Shown: positions 19,093 to 28,968, counted from the first letter of the stretch. The stretch is 64,000 bases of DNA from Balneolaceae bacterium (GCA_034521495.1 JAXHMK010000021.1:179455-243454), one strand, 5' to 3'. Notes: a model not told the origin generated them from the sequence alone. Made by a program: numbers and translations.

Positions 19093-20362
19093 ATGCTGGA
19101 TGTAACATTTATCCGTGAACACGTTGATCTTGTGAAGGAAGGGATGAAAAACAAGGGGGAGCCGGACAGCTCAATTGTGGATCGAGTTCTTGAAAAAGAT
19201 GAAGAATGGCGAAGTGTTGTTACCGAACTTGATAATTTGAGAGCGGAGAGTAACAGGAAAGCCAAAAAAATTGGCCAGTTGATGGGACAGGGAAAAAAGG
19301 AGGAAGCCCAAAAGCTGATTCAAGAAACTGGCGATAATAAAGAAGAGATTAAAGAACTTGAAGATAAGCTGACTGTACTTGATAAGGAGCGTGATAAACT
19401 TCTCTATCAAATTCCCAATGTGCCTGATGAATCTGTTCCGGTGGGCCACTCTGAAGAGGATAACGAAGTATTTTTGACATGGGGAGAACCAGCCGATGAG
19501 GATTGGCGGCTTCCGCACTGGGAAGTTGCCGAAGAGAAAGGCTGGATCGATTTTGAACGGGGAGCTAAAGTAACGGGTGCAGGTTTTCCGTTTTATGTAG
19601 GACCGATGGCCCGGCTTCAGCGTGCACTGATCAATTACTTTTTGAATGAGGCATCCGAGCAGGGATATACCGAAATGCAAGCTCCTTATTTTGTGAATGA
19701 AGATTCTGCTCGCGGAACCGGCCAGATCCCTGATAAGGAAGATATGATGTACACCATTCCGAGAGACGGTTTTTTTGCGATTCCAACCGCTGAAGTTCCG
19801 GTAACCAATTTTCACCGGGATGAAATCTTCTCGCCGGATGATCTGCCGGTTTACTATTCCGCTTACACTCCATGCTGGAGACGAGAAGCCGGGAGCTATG
19901 GGAAAGATGTTCGGGGTTTGAACCGCCTGCATCAATTTGATAAAGTAGAATTGGTTAAAATTGTCCATCCCGATTCTTCTGATGATGAGTTGGAATCTCT
20001 GCGAGAGTACGCTGAATCCCTTCTTAAAAAACTGGAATTACCCTACCGAACCCTTTTGATGTGCACCGGCGATATGGGCTTTACCCAAACCAAAAAATAC
20101 GATCTTGAAGTGTGGAGTCCGGGACAACAACGATGGTTGGAAGTTAGCTCTTGCTCCAATTTTGGATCTTTCCAGGCGAGGCGCATGCAGCTTCGGTTTA
20201 AAAATGAAAAAGGGAAAACGGAGATACTTACATACCTTAAATGGATCTGGGTTGGCACTGCCGCGAATTGTGGCATCTATTTTGGAAACATATCAAACCG
20301 AAGATGGGGATGTTATTGTGCCGGATGTATTAAAACCATTTATGAATTCTGAAAAAATGTAA
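19093..20362 (+). CDS. serS: Seryl-tRNA synthetase, with a frameshift near the 3' end
   Basis: The protein has the N-terminal coiled-coil tRNA arm ([41 protein letters not shown]) and the class II catalytic core: motif 2 [49 protein letters not shown]. At about 20224 the frame changes. The upstream frame continues as [11 protein letters not shown] and ends at 20352. The frame that follows from 20225 reads [23 protein letters not shown] and ends at 20362, which is the normal C-terminus with motif 3 (GLALPR). One extra base near 20224 explains this. Without motif 3 the enzyme could not work, and serS is essential, so a sequencing error is the simplest explanation. Confidence 0.9.
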
Positions 20363-20454
20363 GATTTGAGCATGTAGTGTAACGACTATTTTTTCTATGA
20401 AATAGGATGCTTTATTAAAATATCAGAAATAGAAACTTTTAGGTAGCCATTGTT

Positions 20455-22827
20455 ATGGATGAGGATTTTAAAGAGAGATTGGTTTCAAGAAAAGATTTTT
20501 TAAAAGCATCGACTTTGATAACCAGCGGGTTGACGTTGTTACCATCTGCACTGAGGGCTGCGTTATTATCTGATGAAAATTCAGGCAGATCACAAGCGCA
20601 AGAATATCAGATTGTATTCAGGCAGAGCAACAAAAATCCGATAGAAGAGAAAGCTGCTCAACAGCTTAAGAAATATCTTGAGAAAGCTGAGATCAGTTTT
20701 CCGGTTATTGATGAAGAATCGTACCGGGGGGATCAGGCGATCTATATTGGTCGCACCCGATATGCCGAGCAGATAGATATCAATTACAAAGAACTCGCTA
20801 AGGATGGATATGCATTCAAAACCCTGGGGAAGAATCTGGTAATTGCAGGCGGTACAGAGAAGGGAGTGCTTTATGGAGTTTATGGCTTTCTGGAAGCACT
20901 GGGTTTTCGTAAGTATGATCCGGTGAGTACGTATGTGCCAAAAATTGAGTCTGTTCAGATTCCTGCGGACGAGTCGACTGAAGTTCCCGGAATGAATTAT
21001 CGCCAGACCTCTTACTACGATAAGGATGATGGAGATATTTTTGACTGGCACCGACTTGACAGCAGAAGTGAATCGTGGGGTATGTTTGTGCATACTTTTT
21101 TTGAGCTGGTACCGCCGGAAGAGTATGCCGAGTCCCATCCTGAATATTACTCATGGCGAGATGGCAAGCGTAATCCAAGTACCCAATTGTGCCTGTCGAA
21201 TGAGGAGGTCCTGGAGGTCGTAGTTCAAAACCTGAGGAAGAAAATAGCTGAAAATCCAGAACCACTATATTGGTCTGTTAGCCCGGAAGATAACGATCAG
21301 TATTGCACATGCGGCCCTTGTACAGAACTAAATAAAAAGTACGGCGGCACACGATCTGATCTGAAATATGGGGTGCCAAGCGGTTCACTTATCTATTTTG
21401 TAAATAAAGTGGCCAAAGAGTTTCCGGATAAAATTATATCCACATTGGCATATTGGTATACTCGTGAAGCACCGGAAAATATCAAACCGGTATCGAATGT
21501 CAATATTATGCTCTGCCCGATAGGGCCTGCTCGTCACAGGCCAATATTTGAAACAGCTCCCTCTTTCACGAATGATTTACAAGATTGGGGAAAAATCAGT
21601 GACAGAATTTTAATTTGGGACTATAACATTCAGTTTGCCAATCCGGTGAGTCCCTTTCCGAATCTTCATACGCTAAAACCGAATATTAAATTCTACAAAG
21701 AGAACAATGTAGATTCGCTGTTTATGCAGGCGACGTCTCAAGCCGGAAGTGAAATGGCGAGTTTAAGATCGTACCTGATCAACAAACTGATGTGGGATCC
21801 AGATGCCAATGAGGATCTGATCATGAATGATTTTCTTGAAGGTTATTATGGAGATGCCGGTATTTACATCCGACAGTATATCGATACAATGAAAGAAGCT
21901 TTATTGGCCAGTAACCACGAATTGAAGATTTTTGATTCTCCAATTGACGCAAAAGATACATACTTATCAGCCGATTTGATGAAGCAGTATGAGGAGATGT
22001 TTGATAACGCTGAACAGGTAGTGGAAGGAGATTCAGAACGATTGCGAAGAGTGAGAATCGCCAGACTTCCATTGATGTTCGCTCAGATACAAATTGGCCG
22101 CACGGAAGTGGATACACCCCGAAGTATGTTCGCTCATAATGAAGAGGGAAGGATTATCGTTAAGCCTGAAATGAAAGAGCTGGTGCATCAGTTTGTGAAT
22201 CGTTGTAAGGAATATGGGGTGAATCGTATCCGTGAGAGAACCACAACAGCAGATGAATACCTGCGGGCATATCAGCGAATATTTGATAAGATGGACGAAG
22301 TGGAAAATGCGATATCTCTCCATAAAAAGATTACTCCTATAACAACTTCAAGCGAGCATACGAAAGGAGCAGAGGCATTAACTGATGGTGTTTTTGGGTC
22401 CGATGAATCATGGAGATTCCCGGATAAAATTGGTGTGAATTGGGTTGGATATGAGGGAGAACATATGGAGTTTATTCTTGATTTAGGGGAGGTTCAACCT
22501 ATTCAAACCATTAATATGGATTTTCTGAATGCACAGGCACAACCCAAATGGCACCAAACAATCCTGCCGATATTTGTGGAGTACCAGTTATCGGTTGATG
22601 GCGAGAACTATAAGGAACCGGTACGAATTGAAAATCCACATGATCCAAATCCCGATAACAATCCCGGAATTACAGATATTCGTGTGCACTCTTTTCGGAC
22701 AGAGTTGAATTCAAAACGTGCCCGGTTTATTAAAGTGCATGCCGAGAGCCCCATTGAGATGCCTTCCTGGCACATCAGAGCTGGGCGTCCCGCCAAGATC
22801 TACACGGATGAGATTGTGGTTACCTGA
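20455..22827 (+). CDS. Exported DUF4838 protein, probable glycoside hydrolase-like
   Basis: The 790-residue protein starts with a Tat-like leader (LVSRKDFLKASTLITSGL; RK in place of RR). Residues about 50-170 resemble the alpha-glucuronidase/GH20-type N-terminal domain (AAQQLKKYLEKAEISFPVI, IAGGTEKGVLYGVYGFLEALG). Residues about 180-470 fit DUF4838 (MFVHTFFELVPPEEYAESHPEYYS, SPEDNDQYCTCGPC, RILIWDYNIQF, MWDPDANEDLIMNDFLEGYYG). The last 150 residues look like an F5/8-type carbohydrate-binding domain (LDLGEVQPIQTINMDF). It probably acts on a polysaccharide; activity is not shown. Confidence 0.8.
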   Translation: MDEDFKERLVSRKDFLKASTLITSGLTLLPSALRAALLSDENSGRSQAQEYQIVFRQSNKNPIEEKAAQQLKKYLEKAEISFPVIDEESYRGDQAIYIGRTRYAEQIDINYKELAKDGYAFKTLGKNLVIAGGTEKGVLYGVYGFLEALGFRKYDPVSTYVPKIESVQIPADESTEVPGMNYRQTSYYDKDDGDIFDWHRLDSRSESWGMFVHTFFELVPPEEYAESHPEYYSWRDGKRNPSTQLCLSNEEVLEVVVQNLRKKIAENPEPLYWSVSPEDNDQYCTCGPCTELNKKYGGTRSDLKYGVPSGSLIYFVNKVAKEFPDKIISTLAYWYTREAPENIKPVSNVNIMLCPIGPARHRPIFETAPSFTNDLQDWGKISDRILIWDYNIQFANPVSPFPNLHTLKPNIKFYKENNVDSLFMQATSQAGSEMASLRSYLINKLMWDPDANEDLIMNDFLEGYYGDAGIYIRQYIDTMKEALLASNHELKIFDSPIDAKDTYLSADLMKQYEEMFDNAEQVVEGDSERLRRVRIARLPLMFAQIQIGRTEVDTPRSMFAHNEEGRIIVKPEMKELVHQFVNRCKEYGVNRIRERTTTADEYLRAYQRIFDKMDEVENAISLHKKITPITTSSEHTKGAEALTDGVFGSDESWRFPDKIGVNWVGYEGEHMEFILDLGEVQPIQTINMDFLNAQAQPKWHQTILPIFVEYQLSVDGENYKEPVRIENPHDPNPDNNPGITDIRVHSFRTELNSKRARFIKVHAESPIEMPSWHIRAGRPAKIYTDEIVVT

Positions 22828-22911
22828 TTGAAGCTGATTTAAGCCCATTTTGAGGATTAACAAAAATTGAATTGAACGCTTTGAAGTGGTATCGTTGATT
22901 GCTTTGGTAAT

Positions 22912-22934
22912 ATGATGTATAGTGCATACATCAT
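22912..22934. promoter_or_regulatory. Perfect 9-bp palindrome upstream of vapB, likely operator
   Basis: ATGATGTAT, a 5-nt centre AGTGC, then ATACATCAT. It lies 18 nt before the start of the ribbon-helix-helix antitoxin gene, where the autoregulatory operator of a VapBC module is normally found. The role is inferred from position and symmetry. Confidence 0.65.
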
Positions 22935-22952
22935 TTCATTCGTTAACTATAT

Positions 22953-23219
22953 ATGATACGAACTCAGATCTATATCACCGAAGAAGAAAAAGAAGCCTTA
23001 GAAAAGCTTTCTGCGGAGAGAAATACGACTAAAAGCAATATTATCAGGGAGGCAATTGACCAGTATGTGGCAGATATGACACTGGAAGAAAAGAGAAAGA
23101 AATTGAATGCGGCTGCCGGTATATGGAAAGACCGAGATGAAGATGATATCCCTGATGTACGGGATCTGCGCGAAGGGTGGGGGAGAAGGTTGAAAAGGCT
23201 TGGGTTAGATGATCGTTGA
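22953..23219 (+). CDS. VapB-like ribbon-helix-helix antitoxin
   Basis: The 88-residue protein starts with the ribbon-helix-helix fold (MIRTQIYITEEEKEALEKLSAERNTTKSNIIREAIDQYV), then a charged C-terminal tail (RKKLNAAAGIWKDRDEDDIPDVRDLREGW) of the type that binds a PIN-domain toxin. Such proteins repress their own promoter, and a palindrome is placed suitably at 22912-22934. The next reading frame begins inside its last codons and is a VapC start that is cut short, so the toxin is broken. Confidence 0.8.
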   Translation: MIRTQIYITEEEKEALEKLSAERNTTKSNIIREAIDQYVADMTLEEKRKKLNAAAGIWKDRDEDDIPDVRDLREGWGRRLKRLGLDDR

Positions 23220-23295
23220 TACAAGTATAATTATTGATCTGTTAAAGGGGGCGAAAAAAGCACATCAACAAAAAGCACTTTTCTGTATTAGATAA
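23209..23295 (+). pseudogene. Truncated VapC (PIN-domain) toxin remnant
   Basis: The frame starts with ATG at 23209, overlapping the antitoxin gene, and reads MIVDTSIIIDLLKGAKKAH, the classical first strand and first acidic residue of a PIN domain. It then stops at 23293-23295 after 28 residues. A VapC toxin is normally about 130 residues, and no continuation is visible in another frame downstream. The ribonuclease is therefore inactive and the surviving antitoxin is an orphan. Confidence 0.75.
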
Positions 23296-23370
23296 AATCT
23301 GGTTGTGCATTATTGAACATTCTTATCCAATGCCGAACCCTTGTTTATTCTTGGGATTAATTACATCTAT

Positions 23371-23550
23371 TCAGGAATAAGGTTTCTTTTTGAAGGCTGA
23401 CTTCATCAGTTTGAATAAAAAGTAAACTCCAAAAGTGGCAAGTATTAGAACAAACAGAGATCCCCAAAGGAGATATATGGCGTATGGGATCAATAGTACA
23501 AGCAAAGCCCCAACAGATATCGGAAAGGATTGGAGTAGAAGAGATAGGCA
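23371..23550 (-). other. Short hydrophobic frame without a start codon, possible remnant of a membrane protein
   Basis: On the minus strand a frame of about 59 codons ends at 23371 and reads GALLVLLIPYAIYLLWGSLFV followed by ILATFGVYFLFKLMKSAFKKKPYS: two hydrophobic segments and a basic tail. A stop lies just upstream and no ATG, GTG or TTG is well placed, so it is either a gene fragment or chance. The rest of 23296-23607 holds nothing I can identify. Confidence 0.25.
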
Positions 23551-23607
23551 TTACCACCTGTTTTGAGAAGACGAGTAATTCAGTACCACATAATAAGTCC
23601 TAACTTA

Positions 23608-23898
23608 TTAACGTAAGGCATCCTGGATTGATTCGGAATCACGGCGCAAATCCAGAACTCTCCATACAACAATCGTTGAGTTTTTAATTTTATAATAGAT
23701 GGCATATGGAAATTTTTGAGACAATTTTCGATAAAAACCAAAGACTTTGATGTGTACCCCGGCAAAAAGTTTTAAAGAGTCAATATCAGAAAACAGTGAG
23801 TTAAAGAAATATTCTCCCAATCCACCATCTTGTTCTTCATAGAAAAGCCTGCTTTTATGCAAATCCTCTAAAGCCGAATTAAGAATTTTAATTTTCAT
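23608..23898 (-). CDS. RelE/ParE family toxin
   Basis: The 96-residue protein has the RelE/ParE pattern: MKIKILNSALEDLHKSRLFYEEQDGGLGEYFFNSLFSDIDSL, then the strands and basic residues HIKVFGFYRKLSQKFPYAIYYKIKN and the last strand IVVWRVLDLRRD. ParE-type members poison gyrase, RelE-type ones cleave mRNA on the ribosome; this one looks closer to the ParE/addiction-module group. It starts within the last bases of the antitoxin gene (4-nt overlap), as is usual. Confidence 0.85.
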   Translation of the reverse strand: MKIKILNSALEDLHKSRLFYEEQDGGLGEYFFNSLFSDIDSLKLFAGVHIKVFGFYRKLSQKFPYAIYYKIKNSTIVVWRVLDLRRDSESIQDALR

Positions 23899-24113
23899 TC
23901 AAAGCGTTTTCTGAGCTCCTCTTTTGCTTTAGACCAGCTTATCGTATGTTCTTTTCCCTCGCGTACACGTTCTTCTGTTTCACGTAACACCTCCTCATGC
24001 CACTTCGGGGATTGGACCTGTTTCTCATCTTTTACCAGGTCTTCCCAAATTACATGCATAAGCTGTAATTTTTCTTCTCTGGATAGTTTATCTATGTTAA
24101 TGGGAGTTTGCAT
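23895..24113 (-). CDS. Addiction module antitoxin (TIGR02574-like)
   Basis: This 72-residue protein reads INIDKLSREEKLQLMHVIWEDLV, then SPKWHEEVLRETEERVREGKEHTISWSKAKEELRKRFE, the pattern of the addiction-module component that pairs with RelE/ParE-like toxins. Antitoxin precedes toxin with a 4-nt overlap, so they are translationally coupled. The module seems intact, unlike the VapBC pair 700 nt away. Confidence 0.85.
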   Translation of the reverse strand: MQTPINIDKLSREEKLQLMHVIWEDLVKDEKQVQSPKWHEEVLRETEERVREGKEHTISWSKAKEELRKRFE

Positions 24114-24183
24114 AATAGATTATTTTAGAAAGAATAAGCATTCTGTTTTATATACTAAATAACTATTTGGAGCCCAAAAAAAT

Positions 24184-25173
24184 TTAAGCCACCGCGTATA
24201 ATTCTTCTTCCTTGAAATTAAGCAGCAGTTCCAGAATAGGGTCCATCTCTTTCTCCTGCATAATCTCTCCGCGCAGTTTGCGGCTGTTTCGAATTCCCTT
24301 CAGGTATTGTCCGTAGTGTTTTTTCATGATGATCACGCCATACTGTTCTCCATGATGAGTAACAGAAAAACGTAAGTGCTCGGCACACAGCGCTAATCGT
24401 TGATCGACAGTTGGATCAGGAAGAAGTTCACCGGTTTCCAGGTAATGCCGTGTTTGTTCAAAAATCCAGGGATTGCCGATGGCACCCCGGCCAATCATCA
24501 CACCATCAACACCTGTTTCATCAAACATTTTTTTTGCAAGTTGCGGTGAGGTTATATCACCATTGCCAATGATGGGAATTTCAAGTCCCGGTGTGTTTTT
24601 GAGCTCTTTAAGGTATTCCCAGCGGGCATCGCCCTTATATTTTTGGCATCGTGTCCTGGCATGAACGGTTAACGCTTTCACACCAACATTTTGAAGCATC
24701 AAGCCGACTTCGCTAATTTGGATGGTTCGGTCGTCCCAGCCAAGTCGTGTTTTAGCTGTGACGGGAAAATCACCGGCGGCATCAACCACAGTTCCGGCCA
24801 TGCGCTCCATCATTCCAAGATCTTTCAGGCAGCCTGCACCGGCACCTTTTTTTACGATCTTGTAAACCGGACACCCAAAATTGATATCCACAAGATCCGG
24901 ATTATTTGCAACAGCTACTTTTGTAGCGCCCTCCATGGCTTCTTCGCGACCCCCAAAAATCTGTACCCCAAAAGGACGTTCAGATTCTTCAAAGTGCATC
25001 TTGTGCATGGCGATATCGGAAGCCCGGATAATGGCTTCGGAACTGATAAATTCTGTGTACACAACCGAAGCCCCTTTCTGTTTACAGATCTGCCGAAACG
25101 GAGAATCTGTTACATCTTCCATAGGGGCTAACAGCAAAGGTTGCTTTCCTAAATTGATTTGATCTATATACAT
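24184..25173 (-). CDS. dusB: tRNA-dihydrouridine synthase (DusB-like)
   Basis: The 329-residue flavoenzyme reduces uridine in the tRNA D-loop. It has the Dus barrel markers LLAPMEDVTDSPFRQIC, VQIFGG, VDINFGCPVYKIVKKGAGAGCLKD, VTAKTRLGW, LTVHARTRCQKYKGDARWE, IIGNGDITSPQ and GVDGVMIGRGAIGNPWIF. The catalytic Cys lies in the GAGCLKD segment. Its start is 185 nt from the divergent aldolase gene. Confidence 0.93.
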   Translation of the reverse strand: MYIDQINLGKQPLLLAPMEDVTDSPFRQICKQKGASVVYTEFISSEAIIRASDIAMHKMHFEESERPFGVQIFGGREEAMEGATKVAVANNPDLVDINFGCPVYKIVKKGAGAGCLKDLGMMERMAGTVVDAAGDFPVTAKTRLGWDDRTIQISEVGLMLQNVGVKALTVHARTRCQKYKGDARWEYLKELKNTPGLEIPIIGNGDITSPQLAKKMFDETGVDGVMIGRGAIGNPWIFEQTRHYLETGELLPDPTVDQRLALCAEHLRFSVTHHGEQYGVIIMKKHYGQYLKGIRNSRKLRGEIMQEKEMDPILELLLNFKEEELYAVA

Positions 25174-25357
25174 ACTGTAATTTTGTTAAGACTACAAAAG
25201 TAAGGGTTTTTTAAATGTACTGCTAAATCTGTTGGATTTTCGTAAATCAAAGCGCTTCCAATAGTGTATATAGCTCTCAATAAATAGCCAATTGTCGAAT
25301 TAACATGTATATTAATGGTGTCAAACGAAATTTTAACCAATACAGGAGCAAAATATA

Positions 25358-26434
25358 ATGACACTTGAAAAATCAAGTATAGAAGAACTATTGGGGGAAG
25401 ATGCCGACTCCTTACTCACTCATGTTTGTAAAACCATTCCAAAAGAAAAACTACATGTACCATCACCAACTTATGTTGATGATGTTTGGTACCATTCCGA
25501 CAGGGGGAATCGTGTTCTCCAAAATCTGCAACGAATTTTAAATCATGGTAGACTTGGCGGAACCGGCTATGTATCTATTTTACCGGTAGACCAGGGCATT
25601 GAGCATAGTGCTGGTGCTTCTTTTGCCAAGAACCCTGCTTACTTTGATCCCGAAAATATTGTTGAATTAGCTATTGAAGGAGGATGTAATGCAGTTGCTT
25701 CTACTTTTGGGGTATTAGGATCAGTCTCAAGAAAATATGCTCATAAGATTCCATTTCTTGTGAAGATTAATCACAATGAGCTGTTAACCTATCCAAACAA
25801 GTATGACCAAATTATGTTTGGATCAATCGATAAGGCTTATGATATGGGTGCTGCTGCTGTTGGAGCAACAATCTATTTCGGTTCCGAGGAATCATCCCGA
25901 CAGATTGTAGAAGTTGCCCAGGCGTTTGAATATGCGCATGAGCTTGGAATGGCAACCGTACTCTGGTGCTACACACGAAACTCTGCATTTAAAGTAGATG
26001 GTACCGACTACCACGCATCTGCCGATCTTACCGGACAAGCAAATCACCTTGGTGTGACAATTCAAGCCGATATTGTGAAGCAGAAGCTTCCAACGAACAA
26101 TGGTGGATATCTTGCTCTGAACTCTGGTGATTCTTCGTATGGTAAACTCGATCAAAGAATTTATGATGAGTTGACAACGGATCATCCTATTGATCTGACT
26201 CGTTACCAGGTAGCCAACGGTTACATGGGGCGTGCAGGATTAATTAATTCAGGTGGCGCATCCGGCGAAGACGACTTTTCACAGGCAGTAACAACAGCTG
26301 TTGTGAATAAACGAGCTGGTGGAATGGGACTCATTAGTGGCCGGAAAGCTTTCCAGCGCCCAATGGAAGAAGGTATTAAGCTGCTAAATTACATTCAGGA
26401 TGTGTATCTCAATGATGAGATAACCATCGCCTGA
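25358..26434 (+). CDS. fbaB: Class I fructose-bisphosphate aldolase (FbaB/DhnA type)
   Basis: The 358-residue protein belongs to the archaeal-type class I aldolases: [20 protein letters not shown] near the start, [20 protein letters not shown], the Schiff-base Lys region [31 protein letters not shown], and the phosphate-binding [11 protein letters not shown] with [11 protein letters not shown] at the end. It cleaves fructose-1,6-bisphosphate in glycolysis and runs in reverse in gluconeogenesis. A good ribosome site (AGGAG at 25344) precedes the ATG, and a clear intrinsic terminator follows (26459-26490). Confidence 0.93.
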   Translation: MTLEKSSIEELLGEDADSLLTHVCKTIPKEKLHVPSPTYVDDVWYHSDRGNRVLQNLQRILNHGRLGGTGYVSILPVDQGIEHSAGASFAKNPAYFDPENIVELAIEGGCNAVASTFGVLGSVSRKYAHKIPFLVKINHNELLTYPNKYDQIMFGSIDKAYDMGAAAVGATIYFGSEESSRQIVEVAQAFEYAHELGMATVLWCYTRNSAFKVDGTDYHASADLTGQANHLGVTIQADIVKQKLPTNNGGYLALNSGDSSYGKLDQRIYDELTTDHPIDLTRYQVANGYMGRAGLINSGGASGEDDFSQAVTTAVVNKRAGGMGLISGRKAFQRPMEEGIKLLNYIQDVYLNDEITIA

Positions 26435-26458
26435 TAATTTCATTATTATCTCTATTCA

Positions 26459-26490
26459 ATGCCGGGCTTAGAAAGTCCGGCATTTTTTTT
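26459..26490 (+). terminator. Intrinsic terminator after the aldolase gene
   Basis: ATGCCGG and CCGGCAT flank a short loop (stem extended by GCTT/AAAG), followed by eight Ts. It is 25 nt downstream of the fbaB stop and is the most convincing rho-independent terminator in the window. Confidence 0.9.
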
Positions 26491-26546
26491 ATTCTCTACC
26501 CCGCCTTTCAGTATATTTCAGAGTTTTGAACGCATAATTCAGCCGA

Positions 26547-27629
26547 TTGTCGAAACCAATTCAACATAGCCAACAAAGCGGTCCTCTGATTTCAATCAAG
26601 TACCTGGCGATCTCCATCGCTCTGAGTGTCATCAGTATGGGAATTGTTATTTACTTGACCTATACTCCCGGTGTTCTTGAGCATCTGAAGCCAAAAAGAC
26701 TGCCGGGTTTGGGAATAGCAATTGCTGTAACACTACTGAGAGTTTATTTCAGTGCTGCAAAAATCAGGTATCTCGCTGATAAGGTGATAGGCAAGATGGC
26801 AGCCGTTCGAATAGCTCTCACCTGGGATTTTGCCTCCGCCGTAACTCCTTCCACAATTGGAGGAGCACCTGTAGCAACCTTTGCTATGACTCGCGAGGGA
26901 ATTAAGTTAGGGCAGTCATCTGCAATTATGCTTTACAGTGTGTTGTTAGACCAATTATGGTATGCACTGGCTGTTCCAATTTTACTAATTTCGGGAGTTT
27001 ATTTCGAAGTTCTGCCGGAAGAGATTGGCTTGGTTGGAAATATTTCCATGGTTTTGATCTACACGGGATTATTACTGTATGGAGCATTACTCGCATATGG
27101 GTTGTTGATCAATCCTTCTGCTATTAAAAAAGTGATTAGTGTAGTTTTTAAACTTCCTTTTTTGAGAAAATATTCCGACAAAGTACATGAGGAGACAGAA
27201 AACCTGGAGAGTTATTCAAAGTTATTGAAAAAAAAGCCATATACTTTTGTACTTAAGGCCTTCTATCTTTCTACAATGACCTGGTTGTGCAAAATTGCCC
27301 TGCCCGTTATTGTGGTTCTTAGCCTTCTTCCTGCGAATGAGATTCTATTGATTTTGCGAAGTTTGGCTATGAATCTGGCTTTTCTTGTGATTCCTACACC
27401 GGGTGGATCAGGCGGTGTTGAAGGATTGTTTGCAATATTTTTAGGTCCGTTAATTGATCGTAAAGCATTTATTGGGTTAGCTGTGTTTACATGGAGAATT
27501 ATTACCTACTATTCCAGTATTGGGCTGGGCATATTTGCAATGATCTGGTATGTAAACGATTCAGTAGATCAAAGACTATCTGAAACGGACGAACAAATTC
27601 CAGTTGATGAATTAGAAAGTGATGGCTAA
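26547..27629 (+). CDS. YbhN/UPF0104 family integral membrane protein (LPG synthase/flippase-like)
   Basis: The 360-residue protein has about eight membrane segments and the family hallmarks AVTPSTIGGAPVATFAMTREG near residue 95 and FLVIPTPGGSGGVEGLFAIF near residue 280. Relatives include the lysylphosphatidylglycerol flippase domain of MprF and dolichyl-phosphate-like transport proteins; the lipid substrate is unknown. The start is a TTG at 26547, the only initiation codon before the first membrane segment. It overlaps radA by 8 nt, which suggests coupling. Confidence 0.8.
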   Translation: MSKPIQHSQQSGPLISIKYLAISIALSVISMGIVIYLTYTPGVLEHLKPKRLPGLGIAIAVTLLRVYFSAAKIRYLADKVIGKMAAVRIALTWDFASAVTPSTIGGAPVATFAMTREGIKLGQSSAIMLYSVLLDQLWYALAVPILLISGVYFEVLPEEIGLVGNISMVLIYTGLLLYGALLAYGLLINPSAIKKVISVVFKLPFLRKYSDKVHEETENLESYSKLLKKKPYTFVLKAFYLSTMTWLCKIALPVIVVLSLLPANEILLILRSLAMNLAFLVIPTPGGSGGVEGLFAIFLGPLIDRKAFIGLAVFTWRIITYYSSIGLGIFAMIWYVNDSVDQRLSETDEQIPVDELESDG

Positions 27630-28962
27630 AGAGAAGATTCAGTTTGAGTGCGGAAATTGTGGTCATCTGTCCCCAAAATGGTTGGGAGTATGCCCAAAGT
27701 GTGGAGAATGGAATGCATTTTCAGAAAAACGTGAGAAAAAGAAGAGTTCAAAAAAGCATAAAGTTGAGATATCTGATTCTGATAATACTGAAGCTGTTCG
27801 ATTATCGGATGTAGGAACCGAACACCAGGAAAGAGTTTCAAGTAATCTCGATGAGTTTGATCGCGTGCTTGGCGGTGGTTTTGTAGATGGTTCGTTTACG
27901 TTACTGGGCGGTGACCCCGGAATCGGTAAAAGCACGCTAATGCTTCAAGCCGCAAAAAATAGCCCGAACTTAACCATTCTTTACATCGCGGGAGAGGAAT
28001 CCGAATCGCAAATCAAGCGAAGAGCTAACCGAATTGGACTCACAGGCGAAAACCTTTATATCAGCTCAAATACAGATGTCCAGTCGGTCATCCATTCAGC
28101 CAGAAAATTAAAACCAGATCTGTTGGTTATTGATTCTGTTCAAACTCTTTTCAGTGATGAACTGACAAGTCTTCCGGGGAGCATACGCCAGATTCGTGAG
28201 TGCTCGGCACTGCTGCAACAGATTGCCAAAAAAGAGAATATTACCACTCTCATGATTGGCCATGTTACCAAAGAAGGTGATATTGCCGGACCCAGAATTT
28301 TGGAACATATGGTAGATACAGTTCTGCATTTTGAGGGAGATAAGAATCACTTCTATCGCTTATTACGTTGTATAAAAAACCGATTTGGCCCGGCTCAGGA
28401 GGTTGGTGTTTTTGAGATGATGGAAGGTGGACTCCAGGAAGTTACAAATCCCTCTGAGCTGTTTTTATCAGATTCAGATCTGCAGGTAAGCGGGAACGCC
28501 GTTGCTTGTGTAATGGAAGGCACACGCCCCATACTTGTAGAAGTACAGGCATTGGTTTCATCGAGCAGCTATGGAACACCTCAGCGAACAGCCAGCGGGT
28601 TCGATCAAAGGCGGTTGTCTCTTTTGATTGCCGTTCTCGAGAAGAGAGCCGGTCTCCATTTTGGCGACCAGGATGTATATCTGAATGTAGCAGGCGGGTT
28701 AAAGATCACCGATCCGGCAGCCGATCTCGCCGTAATTTCTGCACTTTCATCCAGCCTGAAAGACCAGATTATAGATAAAAATACCGTATATATCGGTGAG
28801 GTTGGTTTAGGAGGCGAAGTCAGAAACGTTGCAAATGTAGAACAACGTATACGGGAGGCGGGGAAGATGGGAATTCAAAGAGCTTTACTATCGAAGAGTG
28901 GAACCGCGGTTGAAAGTAATATTAAAATTGATACCGCGGCTACTATCTCGGAATTTCTTTAA
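27622..28962 (+). CDS. radA: DNA repair protein RadA
   Basis: The protein has the zinc ribbon (ECGNCGHLSPKWLGVCPKCGEWNAF), the Walker A GGDPGIGKSTLM, the KNRFG motif (IKNRFGPAQEVGVF) and the Lon-like C-terminal domain (RRLSLLIAVLEKRAGLHFGDQDVYLNVAGGLKI). RadA is a hexameric branch-migration helicase in recombinational repair. The ATG at 27622 is preferred over an in-frame GTG three bases upstream. Start and end of the upstream membrane gene overlap. Confidence 0.94.
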   Translation: MAKEKIQFECGNCGHLSPKWLGVCPKCGEWNAFSEKREKKKSSKKHKVEISDSDNTEAVRLSDVGTEHQERVSSNLDEFDRVLGGGFVDGSFTLLGGDPGIGKSTLMLQAAKNSPNLTILYIAGEESESQIKRRANRIGLTGENLYISSNTDVQSVIHSARKLKPDLLVIDSVQTLFSDELTSLPGSIRQIRECSALLQQIAKKENITTLMIGHVTKEGDIAGPRILEHMVDTVLHFEGDKNHFYRLLRCIKNRFGPAQEVGVFEMMEGGLQEVTNPSELFLSDSDLQVSGNAVACVMEGTRPILVEVQALVSSSSYGTPQRTASGFDQRRLSLLIAVLEKRAGLHFGDQDVYLNVAGGLKITDPAADLAVISALSSSLKDQIIDKNTVYIGEVGLGGEVRNVANVEQRIREAGKMGIQRALLSKSGTAVESNIKIDTAATISEFL

Positions 28963-28968
28963 ACTCTT

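Noticed and set aside
19171-19968. 265-codon minus-strand ORF across serS
   Set aside because: It is antisense to a strongly conserved catalytic region, and its protein has no recognisable motif.
24691-25131. 146-codon plus-strand ORF across dusB
   Set aside because: It is antisense to the flavin-binding barrel of dusB and has no domain features.
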